A stretch of DNA of 59,909 bases. Source: CAYLLN01 sp036496265 (GTDB lineage: Bacteria > Planctomycetota > Planctomycetia > Pirellulales > Pirellulaceae). The DNA lies in NCBI GenBank assembly GCA_036496265.1, contig DASXLL010000149.1, positions 1-59,909 on the forward strand. Reading direction: 5' to 3'. Shown piece by piece: positions 10,601-18,256 of this stretch. Position 1 is the first letter of the stretch. The number at the start of each line of letters is the position of its first letter. The notes beneath the pieces are model-generated. The model saw only the letters and a list, made by a program, of their open reading frames with translations. It searched no databases and was not told the DNA's origin. The position numbers and the translations under genes were made by a program.

Positions 10601-13600
10601 GGGCGCGAGCGGGAATTCAGGCTGTGACCAAGAAGTTCGTCGAGCGTCAGGCCGGCGATGTCGCCGTTGCCCTGCTTACACCCGCCGACAAAGCTCGCAC
10701 GGATGCCCCTGCGGTCGATCTCATGCTGATGGCCACGACGGCGGGAACAAACGCGCTGCCGACGCTCGAAAGTCCGCTTCTGGCGCTGATTCGCCCGGCG
10801 GGAATAACCGCTGCCGCGGCTCTGCAGGTGGAGCAGCAACTGGACGAACTGGCCAAACAATTTCCCCAGGACTTAAGCGTGCCCGTCGCCGCCGCGCTGT
10901 TCGCGCTCCAAAGCAACGACAACGTAAGAGCGAGCGCGCCTCTTGCCCGTTTGATCAAAGCGGTGGAAGCGACGCCGCTGGAGCCTGTGGTCGGCAAGCG
11001 AGCCAATGCTCGGCAGCGTGCTGAAGCCACCCGGCAAATTGGCTTGTGGCTTGTCGCTCGTCAGTGCATGGGCGTGCCCGAATTTCGCAACCATGTCGAG
11101 CCGTTAGCAAAGCGGGCCATTGCCGCCGCTCAGCGCCAGCTTGACCCGGCACAGCTCGTTGCCATCCAGTACGAAAGGGGCCGTTTGGCGCTCGACGCCA
11201 ACGACCGCCCTGCCGCCGAGCAATGCTGGAATGAGTTGATCGATTTGGCGCTCATCGCGCCGCGCCAATCTGCCAAGAACGCCGCCTCCCAGCCCGCGTC
11301 GGCCGTTGCCACCAAAGCGACGCCTCCCAAGGCACCGCCGAATGGCAAAATTCCCACCACCCTCTCGCAGTTCAAGCTCGGCGCGGCCATCGCTCAAGCC
11401 GCGGCGGATTTCGACCTCGCTCCCCTTTCGCTGCGGGCCATTCGTGAAGCCCTGTCCGGCGGAGTTCCCGTCGCCGATCTGCCAAAGACCAGTGCTGACG
11501 GCTCAGTTCCCCGCGTCAATCGCACAACGTTGGCCACAGCAGCCAGCAGCCGGGGCGACATCGACCAGCAGGTGTTTGCTGAAATGTCGTCGCGACTTGT
11601 TCAATTGTCGGCTGCCTGGAAACGGCATTCGTTCCCACCGGCCGAGATATGCCAGCTTTTGGAAGAAATCGTCTTTCCTGCCTCCCGGCCGACGGATGTG
11701 CTTGTTTATGAGCAGCCGCTGACGAGCGATGTCACCAACCCGCAGAGTGTCGGCCGCTTGCTGGTCGAGTGGTCGCTCCGCGCCGGACGTGAAACGCAGC
11801 TTCGCGAGCAAATCGCCGCTCGGCAATCCTCGCCGACCGATGTTGTCGGCGGATTGGTTCTGCTCCTGCAACTTTCCTTGGCCAAACAAGAAATAAATCA
11901 CGCTCGCGAACATTTAGAAGCGATTGCCAGGCAACTCGAAACCAGCAAGCTCAATTCGCTCGTCAATCTCGCGGCTCACGCCGCGGCCGCGGCCTTGGGC
12001 AATGCTCAGCTTACGGATATTTCACTGCCGCTGCTGGAAAAATTGGCCGCGACGCCCAATCCGCCGGGCCAGCGATTCGTATATGGTCAGACGCCAAGCT
12101 CGCAATCGGCCGCGACCGTCGTCATCCGCGAGCATCTCAAGCTGGGCAACGCCGACGCCGCCCGCGCCACGCTAGAGCGTCTCCTGCAAACACGGCAGGA
12201 GCAGCATGGCCGAATTATTGGCGACGGCGCGTCGTATTATCAGCGGCAAGATCTGGCTTGGGCTGCCAACGAACTTTCCCGCGGCGGCGATTTGACTGTC
12301 ACCCTCGCGGCGCTGGCGCGTTTTGCCGACGTAACCACCAGCCGCGACCGGGATGTACCCATTACTGCGCTAGGAGTGGCTCTCTGGCATTTGGATCGGC
12401 AAGCGCGGCGGCTCCCATTGGCAGATCGCTACCAAATCTTGCGCGACTGGACGCTCCCCACGAAGGACCGCCGCAGTGTGCGCGTGGTGTGTGGTTACAA
12501 CAGCGGTCAGCCCATCCCCAGCATATTCTTGGGAAGCAGTGCCCCGGCCGACTTGGCCTATTCTCCCCTTCCGCGTGTGGAACCAGTCTCGAATGTGACG
12601 CTCTTGGTCGAGGCTGCGTCGCAGTCCGGCAAACTTGCCGATCTCTTGCAAACAGTCCAGCCGCTCGTCACAGACAAAGTTCCGGGCGCGGAAATTCTGG
12701 AAGTATTGACATTGGTTGCCCAGCGCGACGATGTCGCCGCCACCCCCAAGCTGCGAGCCATCGCAGCTCGCTGGCAAGAGGCGGTCAAGCAACAAGCGGC
12801 CAACGCTGCTGCGAACAACCTCAACGCCCCGGCCCGGCAAAATCTGCCCGAAGTCTCTGAATATCTGATGGCCCGGGCCGCGCTCGACGTGCCAAAGCTC
12901 TCCGTGCAGGCCAAAAATCTGGCGAAGCTGTACTTGGATATCGCCCGGCGGAAGAATCTCCGCGAAGTAGTCACCCATGTCAGCCACGATCTGACACATG
13001 CGCAGACCAGCGGCTTATTGCCAGCCGAGCATCAGCAGGCTCTCGCCTTGCCGCTGGCCTTGTGGACCGCCGGTACAAACCCGCAAACCGCCGACGCGAC
13101 TCTGCCGCCGGCACAATGGATCGTTCACGACGGCCATCTTTTTCATTCCACCGGCTGCGAAAACGATGCTCTCTTTTTCAAGCAGCCCCTGGAAGGTGAA
13201 TTCGAATTTTCCTACGACACTTACACCGCCAGCTATTCGCTCTGCCATCTGGCCTACGGCGGCGTCGAATTCGGCGCGGCGACCTATAACGGTCCACAGC
13301 AAATTGCCTCGATCAGCCAACACGAGCAGGTGCAGCGCCCCGGCCAGCTTGAGGCCCAGGATGCTTGGAATCACGTTACGCTGCGGGTAAATCCGGACAG
13401 CATTCGTTATTTCGTCAATGGCCATCTGGTATATGAAGACCGCTCGCCCAGCCGCACCAGCCCGTGGCTGCATCTGCAAGCCCAAAGCGATCGCGCTCCC
13501 GCGATGAAGAATCTTCAATTGACTGGAAAGCCGATCGTGCCGAGCGAAGTCAAATTGATCGAGGGCGACCAACTCGACGGTTGGAACGCCGGCTTTTACA

Positions 13601-16131
13601 ACGAGAACCTGCCGCAGCGATTGCGAAAGACCGAGCCGGCGACAGACGCGGCTTCCGAGCGCGGCCCGTATTACGGTTACAACGCAGCGGGCGATTATGT
13701 CCTGATCGATCCCAACGCTCCCAAGGTCATCGACTGGCAGGCCGCAGCGGGCGTGCTGGAAGGGCGAAGCGACCCGAACGCCAGTCCGCGACTCCGTAGT
13801 CGGCTGTTTTATCACCGGCCGCTGGCCGACAGCGACCACGTGGCGTATCAGTTCTTTTATGAGCCCGGCCGCATCGGCGTCCATCCGACGTTCGGCCGCA
13901 TCGCCTTCCTGCTCGAACCGGCGGGAGTGAAATTGCACTGGATGTCGCGGCAAACTGACGCCAACGATGCGCTCCTCGTCGATCCGCGGCTCACAGTGGA
14001 AGAGCCAACCAGTCGCCGCGGCCCAGCCCCACTGCCGCTGAAAGTCAACGACTGGAATGCCGTCGAAGTGTTGGCCACCGGCGACCAGTTGGCGATTCGA
14101 CTCAACGGTGAGCTGATTTGTGAGCGCCCTATCGAACCCACGAGCGATCGGCGATTCGGATTTTTCCATTTCAAGACGGAATCCGCGGTCAAAGTTCGCA
14201 ACGTCGTGCTCCGCGGAAACTGGCCCCAATCGCTCGCCCCAGAACAGCAGAGCGACCTGCTGGCGACCAACGAACCCGCGCCCAGCGCCGCCGTGATGGC
14301 CGCGCGGCACGGCATCATCGGCGAACGACTGTATGCCACTGCGGCTTATGAAGTGTGGAAGCAGTCACGCGAGATGGCCCCGGTTGACCGCTATGAATTT
14401 CTCCAGCGCTGGGTGCTGCCGAGTCCGGCCCATCCCACGCTGCGGCTGCAAGTCGATTGGACGCCGGCGGACGCGGTTGCCTCTGTCCCATCGAGCAACG
14501 CAAATGCCCCGCGGATTCATACTGGTGCCGAGCTTGTCTCCCCCGCGTTGGAGATGATCGCGGTCGCCAAGGAGCTGAATAAGCTCGACGAGCTGGCGAC
14601 AGCCGCGGCAGTCGCGGGCAAAGAAAACGCCGATCTAAAGCGTTCCCTCGCAGCATTCAACATTCTGCTCGCCTTGGCGCGCGGAGACGATCGTGCGGCA
14701 ACGAATGGATTGAAGCAAGCGTTGGACTTCGTCAAAACGCAGCCGGCTTGGACACCGTTCCACGAACGACATGCTGAATATCTGGCGTGTTATGCCGGCC
14801 TCGGCAATCCGCGCACGCGCGCGGCCGCCAAAACGCTCGCCCTGGAAATTGCCAAGGATCAACAGCCGCCGCGGGCCGTGAATGCCGAGTGGAGTCGGCG
14901 AGCGCCATACCTGCGTGCCTTGGCCAATTGGGCGGCAAGCCCAGCCGCCGCAACGACGACCTTCGGAGCCACGAAATCGATACAATGGCAACCCGTCACC
15001 CGCGCTACGGCCCCAGAGCGTGGCAAAGGCCATCCCGCCGGTGCCTGGCAAATCAGACCCGGCGAAGCAACCTGCCTCAGCGGATCACCGCGGTCGGCGC
15101 TCTACTTCGCATCGCCGTTGACCGGTGATTTCGAAGTTTCCGGGCAAGTGACAACGGCCGCGAACCGCACAATTCGCCTCCTCTATGGCGGCTTTGCCCT
15201 GGCGGTGAACTCCGATGGAAAGCTCGTCATCCGGCAGGATGTCGGCCGCGCTGCCGACCAACGCACACCCTTGCTGGAAAAGCCCCAGAAATTCGGTGCC
15301 ACCGTTGAATACAAGCTCGTAGTCAAGGACAGCGCGCTAACTGCCTTCGTCAATGGCCAACAAGTGTACACAGAGCGGTTGCCAGCCAGGCTTGATCCCT
15401 GGCTGGCCATCGAAACGACAACTCCCAATCAAACCGGCACGATCAAGAATGTCCGCATTGCGGGCGCGCCGTTGATTCCCCGTGAACTATCGCTATCGAA
15501 TCTCTCAACGCTCGATGGCTGGATCGCCGCCTACTACAACGAGACCATCAGCGGCACGATCGATCCCGATTCGTCGCCGACGGCCCGGCAAAGCGCGGCC
15601 TGGACGAAAGACGGCGAAGAAATAACGGCCGGACAATTGCCCAATTGCGCCGGCAGCCTTCACGAAAGCATCCTTCAATACCATCGCCTGCTGCTGGAAG
15701 ACGGCGAGGTGGAGTACGAATTCTTCTACGAACCGGGCAAGACCGAAGTCCATCCAGCCCTCGACCGGCTGGCGTTTTTGCTTGCTCCCGATGGCGTTCG
15801 CACCCACTGGCTGACGGACGGGCAATACGAACGCACCGGCCTGGCTCCCGACAACAGCACGCCGCTTGCCAGCAGCCGACCTGTGCCGCTGCAAGCCGGG
15901 CAGTGGAATCTGCTCAAGCTCGTCCTCCGCGGCAACCAAATAGTAATTCACGTCAATGGGACTGAGGTCGCATCGCGAACTCTCGAATCGACAAATCAGC
16001 GAACGCTCGGCCTATTTCGCTTTGCCGATATTACGGCGGTCCAGGTCCGAAACGTGAATTACCGCGGTAACTGGCCCACAACTCTGCCCGCACTTGCCGA
16101 ACAGGAACTAGCAACTTCTAGCTCGGAATAG
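4618..16131 (+). CDS. giant exported TPR protein with duplicated C-terminal DUF1583/LamG-like modules
   Basis: 3,837 residues from the ATG at 4618. The frame is open further upstream (to 4474), but AGGAG at 4603-4607 and a signal-peptide-like start (MRWFHAFGCLSLITAAVHL) favour 4618. Residues about 60 to 2,600 are almost continuous tetratricopeptide-type helical repeats, recognisable by repeating A..L..A..L.P patterns. The C-terminus has two related modules, about 2601-3230 and 3255-3837. Each begins with RY-x-L/F-x5-LP (DRYQILRDWTLP and DRYEFLQRWVLP), continues with helical repeats, then a concanavalin/LamG-like part carrying LAYGG or LLYGG, GW-(N/I)-A-x-(F/Y)-YNE and FFYEPG-x-x-x-VHP. Such ends are usually annotated DUF1583 in planctomycetes (from memory). 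It is last in the VWA operon, so by analogy with TPR partners of Bat operons it may scaffold a periplasmic complex. The function is unproven. Confidence 0.85.
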   Translation: MRWFHAFGCLSLITAAVHLTSLTALHETRLYAQATNSEIDEELARQRQIVERFVGVLERNPRRGTALDRIYGFHIENGTIEKFVKELRERVNAQPADGKGWMILGIVEAQRGRDSAAVEALAKAQELRPLDPLAAYYLGQCLVLIGQPEKAVAAFEEAIARKPAQVDLLEIFQALGRVHQRAQRSDEALAVWSRLEKLFPSDLRVQEQIALTLAEEGQLAQALPRYEALAQKATDDYRRTMFRVEVADLKVKLNRASDGIADLEQLIAKLNPESWLFREVRRKIEEVFLRTDDQNGLAKYYGNWIAKNGDDVEAMARLARVLARQARVPEAQEWLEKALKLAPSRKDLRLAFIDQLVDDRRYAEAGQQYAALDKFDPNNPDYLRDWGKVLLRDTDRPQEERQQAAEKIWRRLVAARPTDPLIVTQVADLFRHAEMHEAALELYQQAVTIAPHSPQYREYLGEFYHILKRPDEAVATWKNMAAGDQRTASNVSRLAEVYAQFGYLKEALLEIAAACELDPKDFALQLKAAELQIRGETYPAALASLSRAQKLAQNDEEHEAVLNQQIKIHVLENKLADLAAQLTAQTKTAVATFDDWFLLARYRENLHEYPEATAAINEALQRQPNHLRSLASAARIAEQAGDLKTAADLNRKLAVVDRRGKSEYLQHVSALETQLGRIDEALAAGRELIAASPGNVETYQFFADLCFRLNRPDEGLTALRRATRVNPNEPSLLISLASALAGQFRTDEAIELYWQAFEKHTQLDDKLGDVSKLTDLYLQANHFDQLLERLERNRREADQRREMTICLAQAYQSAGDFGMARQELERLLSENVRDTQLLLQLSKLAEAESDFVNAAKYQEQLAKLAPGPESDYRLANLLSRAGNIQESAAIVVRLAAKEENKEKLLRGIDGLLTNGDPETALPILAQKLRENPTDWELLYRQAVAMAKLTPAAATPRFQALLDLTVNDDDLSTAAKSEQKKPKTKQISSRAVVRRDTSRLDAIWEIRRAVGLDQQSFYNTQSRPAIWMPRDFGQSRLAALGWIVHLEQDSAQADAFVQARREQAEKPAATTRELWDFVYLQHVRADEQELRPFTRRLAESGGRPEKILYLSSLAGRVNAEEAEDSDEGLAAKDKTPPLPAEELEFALKIWQAVRGSAPQGGESESNGGADWTIGTILHELTRAGRKDEADQLYAETIKRATTSDQLISALQLASTRDDRQQAFALFDQLAAKDLQTQAANPAASSGDIHNAGVNALTEIIGNEKTPTADVLAALDCYLAARAAKVNQARSSLTYRPSRTNNQPGSTYLQIHIGKSYRGVQISYPAPNEYFDQQGLQLLRTALEVYRAQDLTSDLIQHALNRGEAAPQTQRLFDLLAAAYLQVWSDDREAAVGTLAQATALVPQDTALRQEVARLQLEMGQLDEALAIAESISPLDQRSMQQRETLALDLAVRLGDHQRAREAAQRLFGLRLDADSQIALAGQMRRLGMNEEAEAILARAQRQAGSKLSALTALMGQHQAQGKLDLAAQVAQQILRRSRSASASQVAMGYSTSDSQSRSAALACLAQAGKLKELIAGIEEQIQRSPSATQLYETLSEYYQAAGDAQKMLDLQAKVVSLRPDDGDLRFRYGQELYRRGKVNEACEEFLVVIKKQPRLIGQRYYEVSNAFQRARREADLAKALTEINLKSIGQPYMVSNLISNMMRNSGRSGNDNGARAAGMLLFKKAWEAFPDQRAELMSNFSGSEMWTQPEVLEYGKKSLVPTVEIAKKQPWYGLSNAGVSSGGHIYSTLQSVLDGATKTNQLPSVRKDIAAAIEEFPNWKVGPMLLAVIDLRLGKEVDMEAALAPLLDRPKSVGRELYYEQWILAQELASKPKHKDLALKLYESAALNSRDDDYNYQYEYSADPPLAKLYQSVGRREDARRVLLKSVRHQPRDNGNYQYNLYRQAESLISIGGQFQDLDFPVDALRTYRELLTNPAYNDPLITNFTGRDPEYYLGRARAGIQAVTKKFVERQAGDVAVALLTPADKARTDAPAVDLMLMATTAGTNALPTLESPLLALIRPAGITAAAALQVEQQLDELAKQFPQDLSVPVAAALFALQSNDNVRASAPLARLIKAVEATPLEPVVGKRANARQRAEATRQIGLWLVARQCMGVPEFRNHVEPLAKRAIAAAQRQLDPAQLVAIQYERGRLALDANDRPAAEQCWNELIDLALIAPRQSAKNAASQPASAVATKATPPKAPPNGKIPTTLSQFKLGAAIAQAAADFDLAPLSLRAIREALSGGVPVADLPKTSADGSVPRVNRTTLATAASSRGDIDQQVFAEMSSRLVQLSAAWKRHSFPPAEICQLLEEIVFPASRPTDVLVYEQPLTSDVTNPQSVGRLLVEWSLRAGRETQLREQIAARQSSPTDVVGGLVLLLQLSLAKQEINHAREHLEAIARQLETSKLNSLVNLAAHAAAAALGNAQLTDISLPLLEKLAATPNPPGQRFVYGQTPSSQSAATVVIREHLKLGNADAARATLERLLQTRQEQHGRIIGDGASYYQRQDLAWAANELSRGGDLTVTLAALARFADVTTSRDRDVPITALGVALWHLDRQARRLPLADRYQILRDWTLPTKDRRSVRVVCGYNSGQPIPSIFLGSSAPADLAYSPLPRVEPVSNVTLLVEAASQSGKLADLLQTVQPLVTDKVPGAEILEVLTLVAQRDDVAATPKLRAIAARWQEAVKQQAANAAANNLNAPARQNLPEVSEYLMARAALDVPKLSVQAKNLAKLYLDIARRKNLREVVTHVSHDLTHAQTSGLLPAEHQQALALPLALWTAGTNPQTADATLPPAQWIVHDGHLFHSTGCENDALFFKQPLEGEFEFSYDTYTASYSLCHLAYGGVEFGAATYNGPQQIASISQHEQVQRPGQLEAQDAWNHVTLRVNPDSIRYFVNGHLVYEDRSPSRTSPWLHLQAQSDRAPAMKNLQLTGKPIVPSEVKLIEGDQLDGWNAGFYNENLPQRLRKTEPATDAASERGPYYGYNAAGDYVLIDPNAPKVIDWQAAAGVLEGRSDPNASPRLRSRLFYHRPLADSDHVAYQFFYEPGRIGVHPTFGRIAFLLEPAGVKLHWMSRQTDANDALLVDPRLTVEEPTSRRGPAPLPLKVNDWNAVEVLATGDQLAIRLNGELICERPIEPTSDRRFGFFHFKTESAVKVRNVVLRGNWPQSLAPEQQSDLLATNEPAPSAAVMAARHGIIGERLYATAAYEVWKQSREMAPVDRYEFLQRWVLPSPAHPTLRLQVDWTPADAVASVPSSNANAPRIHTGAELVSPALEMIAVAKELNKLDELATAAAVAGKENADLKRSLAAFNILLALARGDDRAATNGLKQALDFVKTQPAWTPFHERHAEYLACYAGLGNPRTRAAAKTLALEIAKDQQPPRAVNAEWSRRAPYLRALANWAASPAAATTTFGATKSIQWQPVTRATAPERGKGHPAGAWQIRPGEATCLSGSPRSALYFASPLTGDFEVSGQVTTAANRTIRLLYGGFALAVNSDGKLVIRQDVGRAADQRTPLLEKPQKFGATVEYKLVVKDSALTAFVNGQQVYTERLPARLDPWLAIETTTPNQTGTIKNVRIAGAPLIPRELSLSNLSTLDGWIAAYYNETISGTIDPDSSPTARQSAAWTKDGEEITAGQLPNCAGSLHESILQYHRLLLEDGEVEYEFFYEPGKTEVHPALDRLAFLLAPDGVRTHWLTDGQYERTGLAPDNSTPLASSRPVPLQAGQWNLLKLVLRGNQIVIHVNGTEVASRTLESTNQRTLGLFRFADITAVQVRNVNYRGNWPTTLPALAEQELATSSSE

Positions 16132-16196
16132 AGCCTCGGTCCTAATGAATGGAAGCAGGACACCGCTCTACGATAAGCTTCCTTATTTAGGCCTCG

Positions 16197-16630
16197 CCCA
16201 TCGACAGCCAGCGAATCCGGATTGCCCTTGTTATCAGCAGCATACGAAACGTGTTCGAATGCCGTACGGAGAGCGTCTGGTGTTGAAATGTTATGCCACC
16301 GCAACTCAGCGCCGTGCAATGTGAGTGCCAAGCCTCACAGTTGCGCCCCCGCGAAATTGAAACGCGTAAAATCGCATGGTTGATCATGCGAGGTAGCGAT
16401 CTCGGACCGGGTGGCTCTGGGTCGTTGCCGACCCAGGGCTCGCACGGACACGTATGTGCTCGAACTACAGCATACGGTTCTTCAAGTCAGGTACTCGTTG
16501 CGAGAAGGTATAGCGAGCGGGCGTAGAGCCGTGCATTTAGTAGGCGTCTAGCCGCCGTTACAGACCTGGCTCCAGTTCCGCCGGTATCGTTGGTCAGCAC
16601 ATTGCCGGTGACGTTGTCGGGAACCGTGCC
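16197..16630 (-). pseudogene. decayed fragments resembling a VCBS/cadherin-like adhesin
   Basis: Two minus-strand peptides look like pieces of a repeat adhesin. One, at about 16630-16558, reads VPDNVTGNVLTNDTGGTGA, which resembles the GNVLANDT openings of VCBS/cadherin-like repeats. The other, at about 16274-16197, reads ALRTAFEHVSYAADNKGNPD, which resembles the ALR-x-VSY strand of the same kind of repeat. They are in the expected order on one strand, but stops separate them and no start or complete domain remains. A palindrome, CTGGGTCG-TTGC-CGACCCAG, lies between them near 16418-16437. This is a weak call by eye; a profile search is needed. Confidence 0.3.
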
Positions 16631-17053
16631 CCTCGGTAATGTCACCCGTGCCGGGCACGGCTGCCAGCGGAGCGGCAACCGTATGGCCGTGGATGCTTAC
16701 AGTTAAGGTAGCGGCGGAATCCGAAGATGCCGCCCGGAAAGGACGCGATCTGCTCCAGAATGCCTAAAGGGAAAATCCACTCGGTCAGGCGCCCTTGTCC
16801 TGTGTGCGAAACCTCGCCGGCTGCGCCGACCGAGAACAGCTCGGCGTGCCTGCGCAACGCGTGCTACGACTTGGCGAAGGCCGCAAAATCATGTTTAGGC
16901 GTTCATGCAGATCAGGAAAAGCAGCGGCGATACACAATTGCGGAGCTCAATGGGTGTCCCACCAAGTCAGGCAGCACGGCTTTGAAGACCTCGCTCGAAG
17001 GACTCAATGTTGATGGAGCGAAATTCGCCAGAAAAGAGCAGCAAGCGATAGGA
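16631..17053. other. non-coding or decayed stretch
   Basis: No credible gene. Short open frames exist on both strands, including a 138-codon plus-strand frame from 16727, but they show no recognisable domain, no ribosome binding site and an unlikely composition. Taken with the fragments on either side, this is best read as decayed DNA. Confidence 0.5.
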
Positions 17054-17263
17054 CTAATTCTTGAATGTTGGCTTGGTCATTTCATGAACGATCGCCCGCT
17101 GGATGGCTTCGACTTCAGTTGGACTCCATCCATTCGATTGTAACATGAATAGATAATCGGCCAGTTGACGAAATGGACGCTCTTGACCTTTCACGTACGC
17201 TAAAAACAAAGTGGCCGCGTTCGCTACCTTCTGCTGATTGTGCATTCCCGATACCTGAATCAT
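17054..17263 (-). CDS. small protein of unknown function (69 aa)
   Basis: The composition is protein-like: amphipathic helices with a segment FRQLADYLFMLQSNGWSPTE followed by VEAIQRAIVHEM, resembling a small helical domain. The start is uncertain. An in-frame GTG lies at 17317, ATGs at 17263 and 17245, and none has a convincing Shine-Dalgarno. It lies downstream of the 76-aa minus-strand gene and could be co-transcribed with it, or be the tail of a decayed longer gene. I do not recognise a family. Confidence 0.35.
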   Translation of the reverse strand: MIQVSGMHNQQKVANAATLFLAYVKGQERPFRQLADYLFMLQSNGWSPTEVEAIQRAIVHEMTKPTFKN

Positions 17264-17344
17264 ATTCGCAGTTCGTGAGTACTCTGACGAAAAAGTGCCC
17301 CATGGGGATAGTCCCACAGTCTGTCAGAGCAAAGAAAGCGACCA

Positions 17345-17575
17345 CTACGTGGATGCGGTAAATCCGGGACGAGAAACTTGCGCCAATTGCAATACATTGC
17401 GCCGTTCGTCCTCGATGATGGCATCGATCATGCTGCTAAACGAAGCATAGGGAAGCGATATCCGTTTTCCATCCTGAAAACAAAGGTTCCGATACAGGGA
17501 AATGATTTGCTCGGGTTGCGAATTGCGCATAGCCTCAAGATCGGCACGTCGCCAGTCGTATGTCCTCTCGATCAT
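17345..17575 (-). CDS. small hydrophilic protein of unknown function (76 aa)
   Basis: Start chosen at the ATG at 17575 (MIERTYDWRRADLEAMR) because GGAGG sits 7 nt upstream, the best ribosome binding site in this part of the window. The protein is hydrophilic and helical, with charged ends and no signal peptide. No family is recognised. It is followed about 80 nt later by another small minus-strand frame, so the two may form a small operon within an otherwise decayed region. Confidence 0.45.
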   Translation of the reverse strand: MIERTYDWRRADLEAMRNSQPEQIISLYRNLCFQDGKRISLPYASFSSMIDAIIEDERRNVLQLAQVSRPGFTAST

Positions 17576-18256
17576 TGCTCCGCCTCCATTCCGCCAAAAC
17601 GCTGGTGCAAGCAATGTGCCGCGCAAAAGGCAATTTAACAGATTGCGATGGGACTGCTCATTCGAGCCTCAGCCACTAACCGGCCGGCATAACGGGTACA
17701 TCGCTGGCGACCCTCAAGCTTGAACGGCTCGACGAGCACTTCGGCGGCGAGCATCATCGGATAGTCAGCCGCTCTGTCGGTGAGGCGCCTAGCCGTCTTC
17801 ACTGAATCCCGTTCCTCGTTTCACCGGTAGCTATTTTGATCTGGCAAAGCACCACGCCAATGGATTGAACATTCTTGCCGCGATGATTGACTGATCCGTC
17901 GAGCCTCCAAGATGGTTACGCAGCGGTTTTCCTCGGAAAGTGTCTTGCCTTGTGGAAAGATCGCGTCGGCGACATGGCAATTAGGGTGTCGTTGTTCATG
18001 ACCTGCGTGAGAGCAGCGATTGGCATGTCCGTGAAATTTAACGTGCCTCAGTCTCAGCAGGCTTAGGCTGATCTCTGGCTGCGTAACTTCATGGTTTTCA
18101 GTGCAGCGGCGCGACGCACGGCTGCGCGAAATGCCGCGGCTTGACCGCGCGCGATCATTTTTGGAATACGACTTGCGAAGTACGGCCTTTCCTAGAGACG
18201 AAGAAGAGACTCGACAACGGTAGTCTGAACATTGTTTTTATCGAGCTAACGGATTC
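17576..18256. other. 681-nt stretch without a recognisable gene
   Basis: Neither strand has a frame with a plausible start, ribosome binding site or known motif. Codon-like periodicity is absent by eye. It is likely degraded accessory DNA upstream of the glycosyltransferase gene, and it also holds that gene's 5' region, where I see no convincing promoter. Confidence 0.4.

Noticed and set aside
13015..14310. 431-codon minus-strand frame
   Set aside because: Shadow of the giant TPR gene's C-terminal module; no motif or ribosome binding site.
16727..17143. 138-codon plus-strand frame as a gene
   Set aside because: Cys-rich, no ribosome binding site, no domain and an implausible sequence; it overlaps a better minus-strand small ORF.
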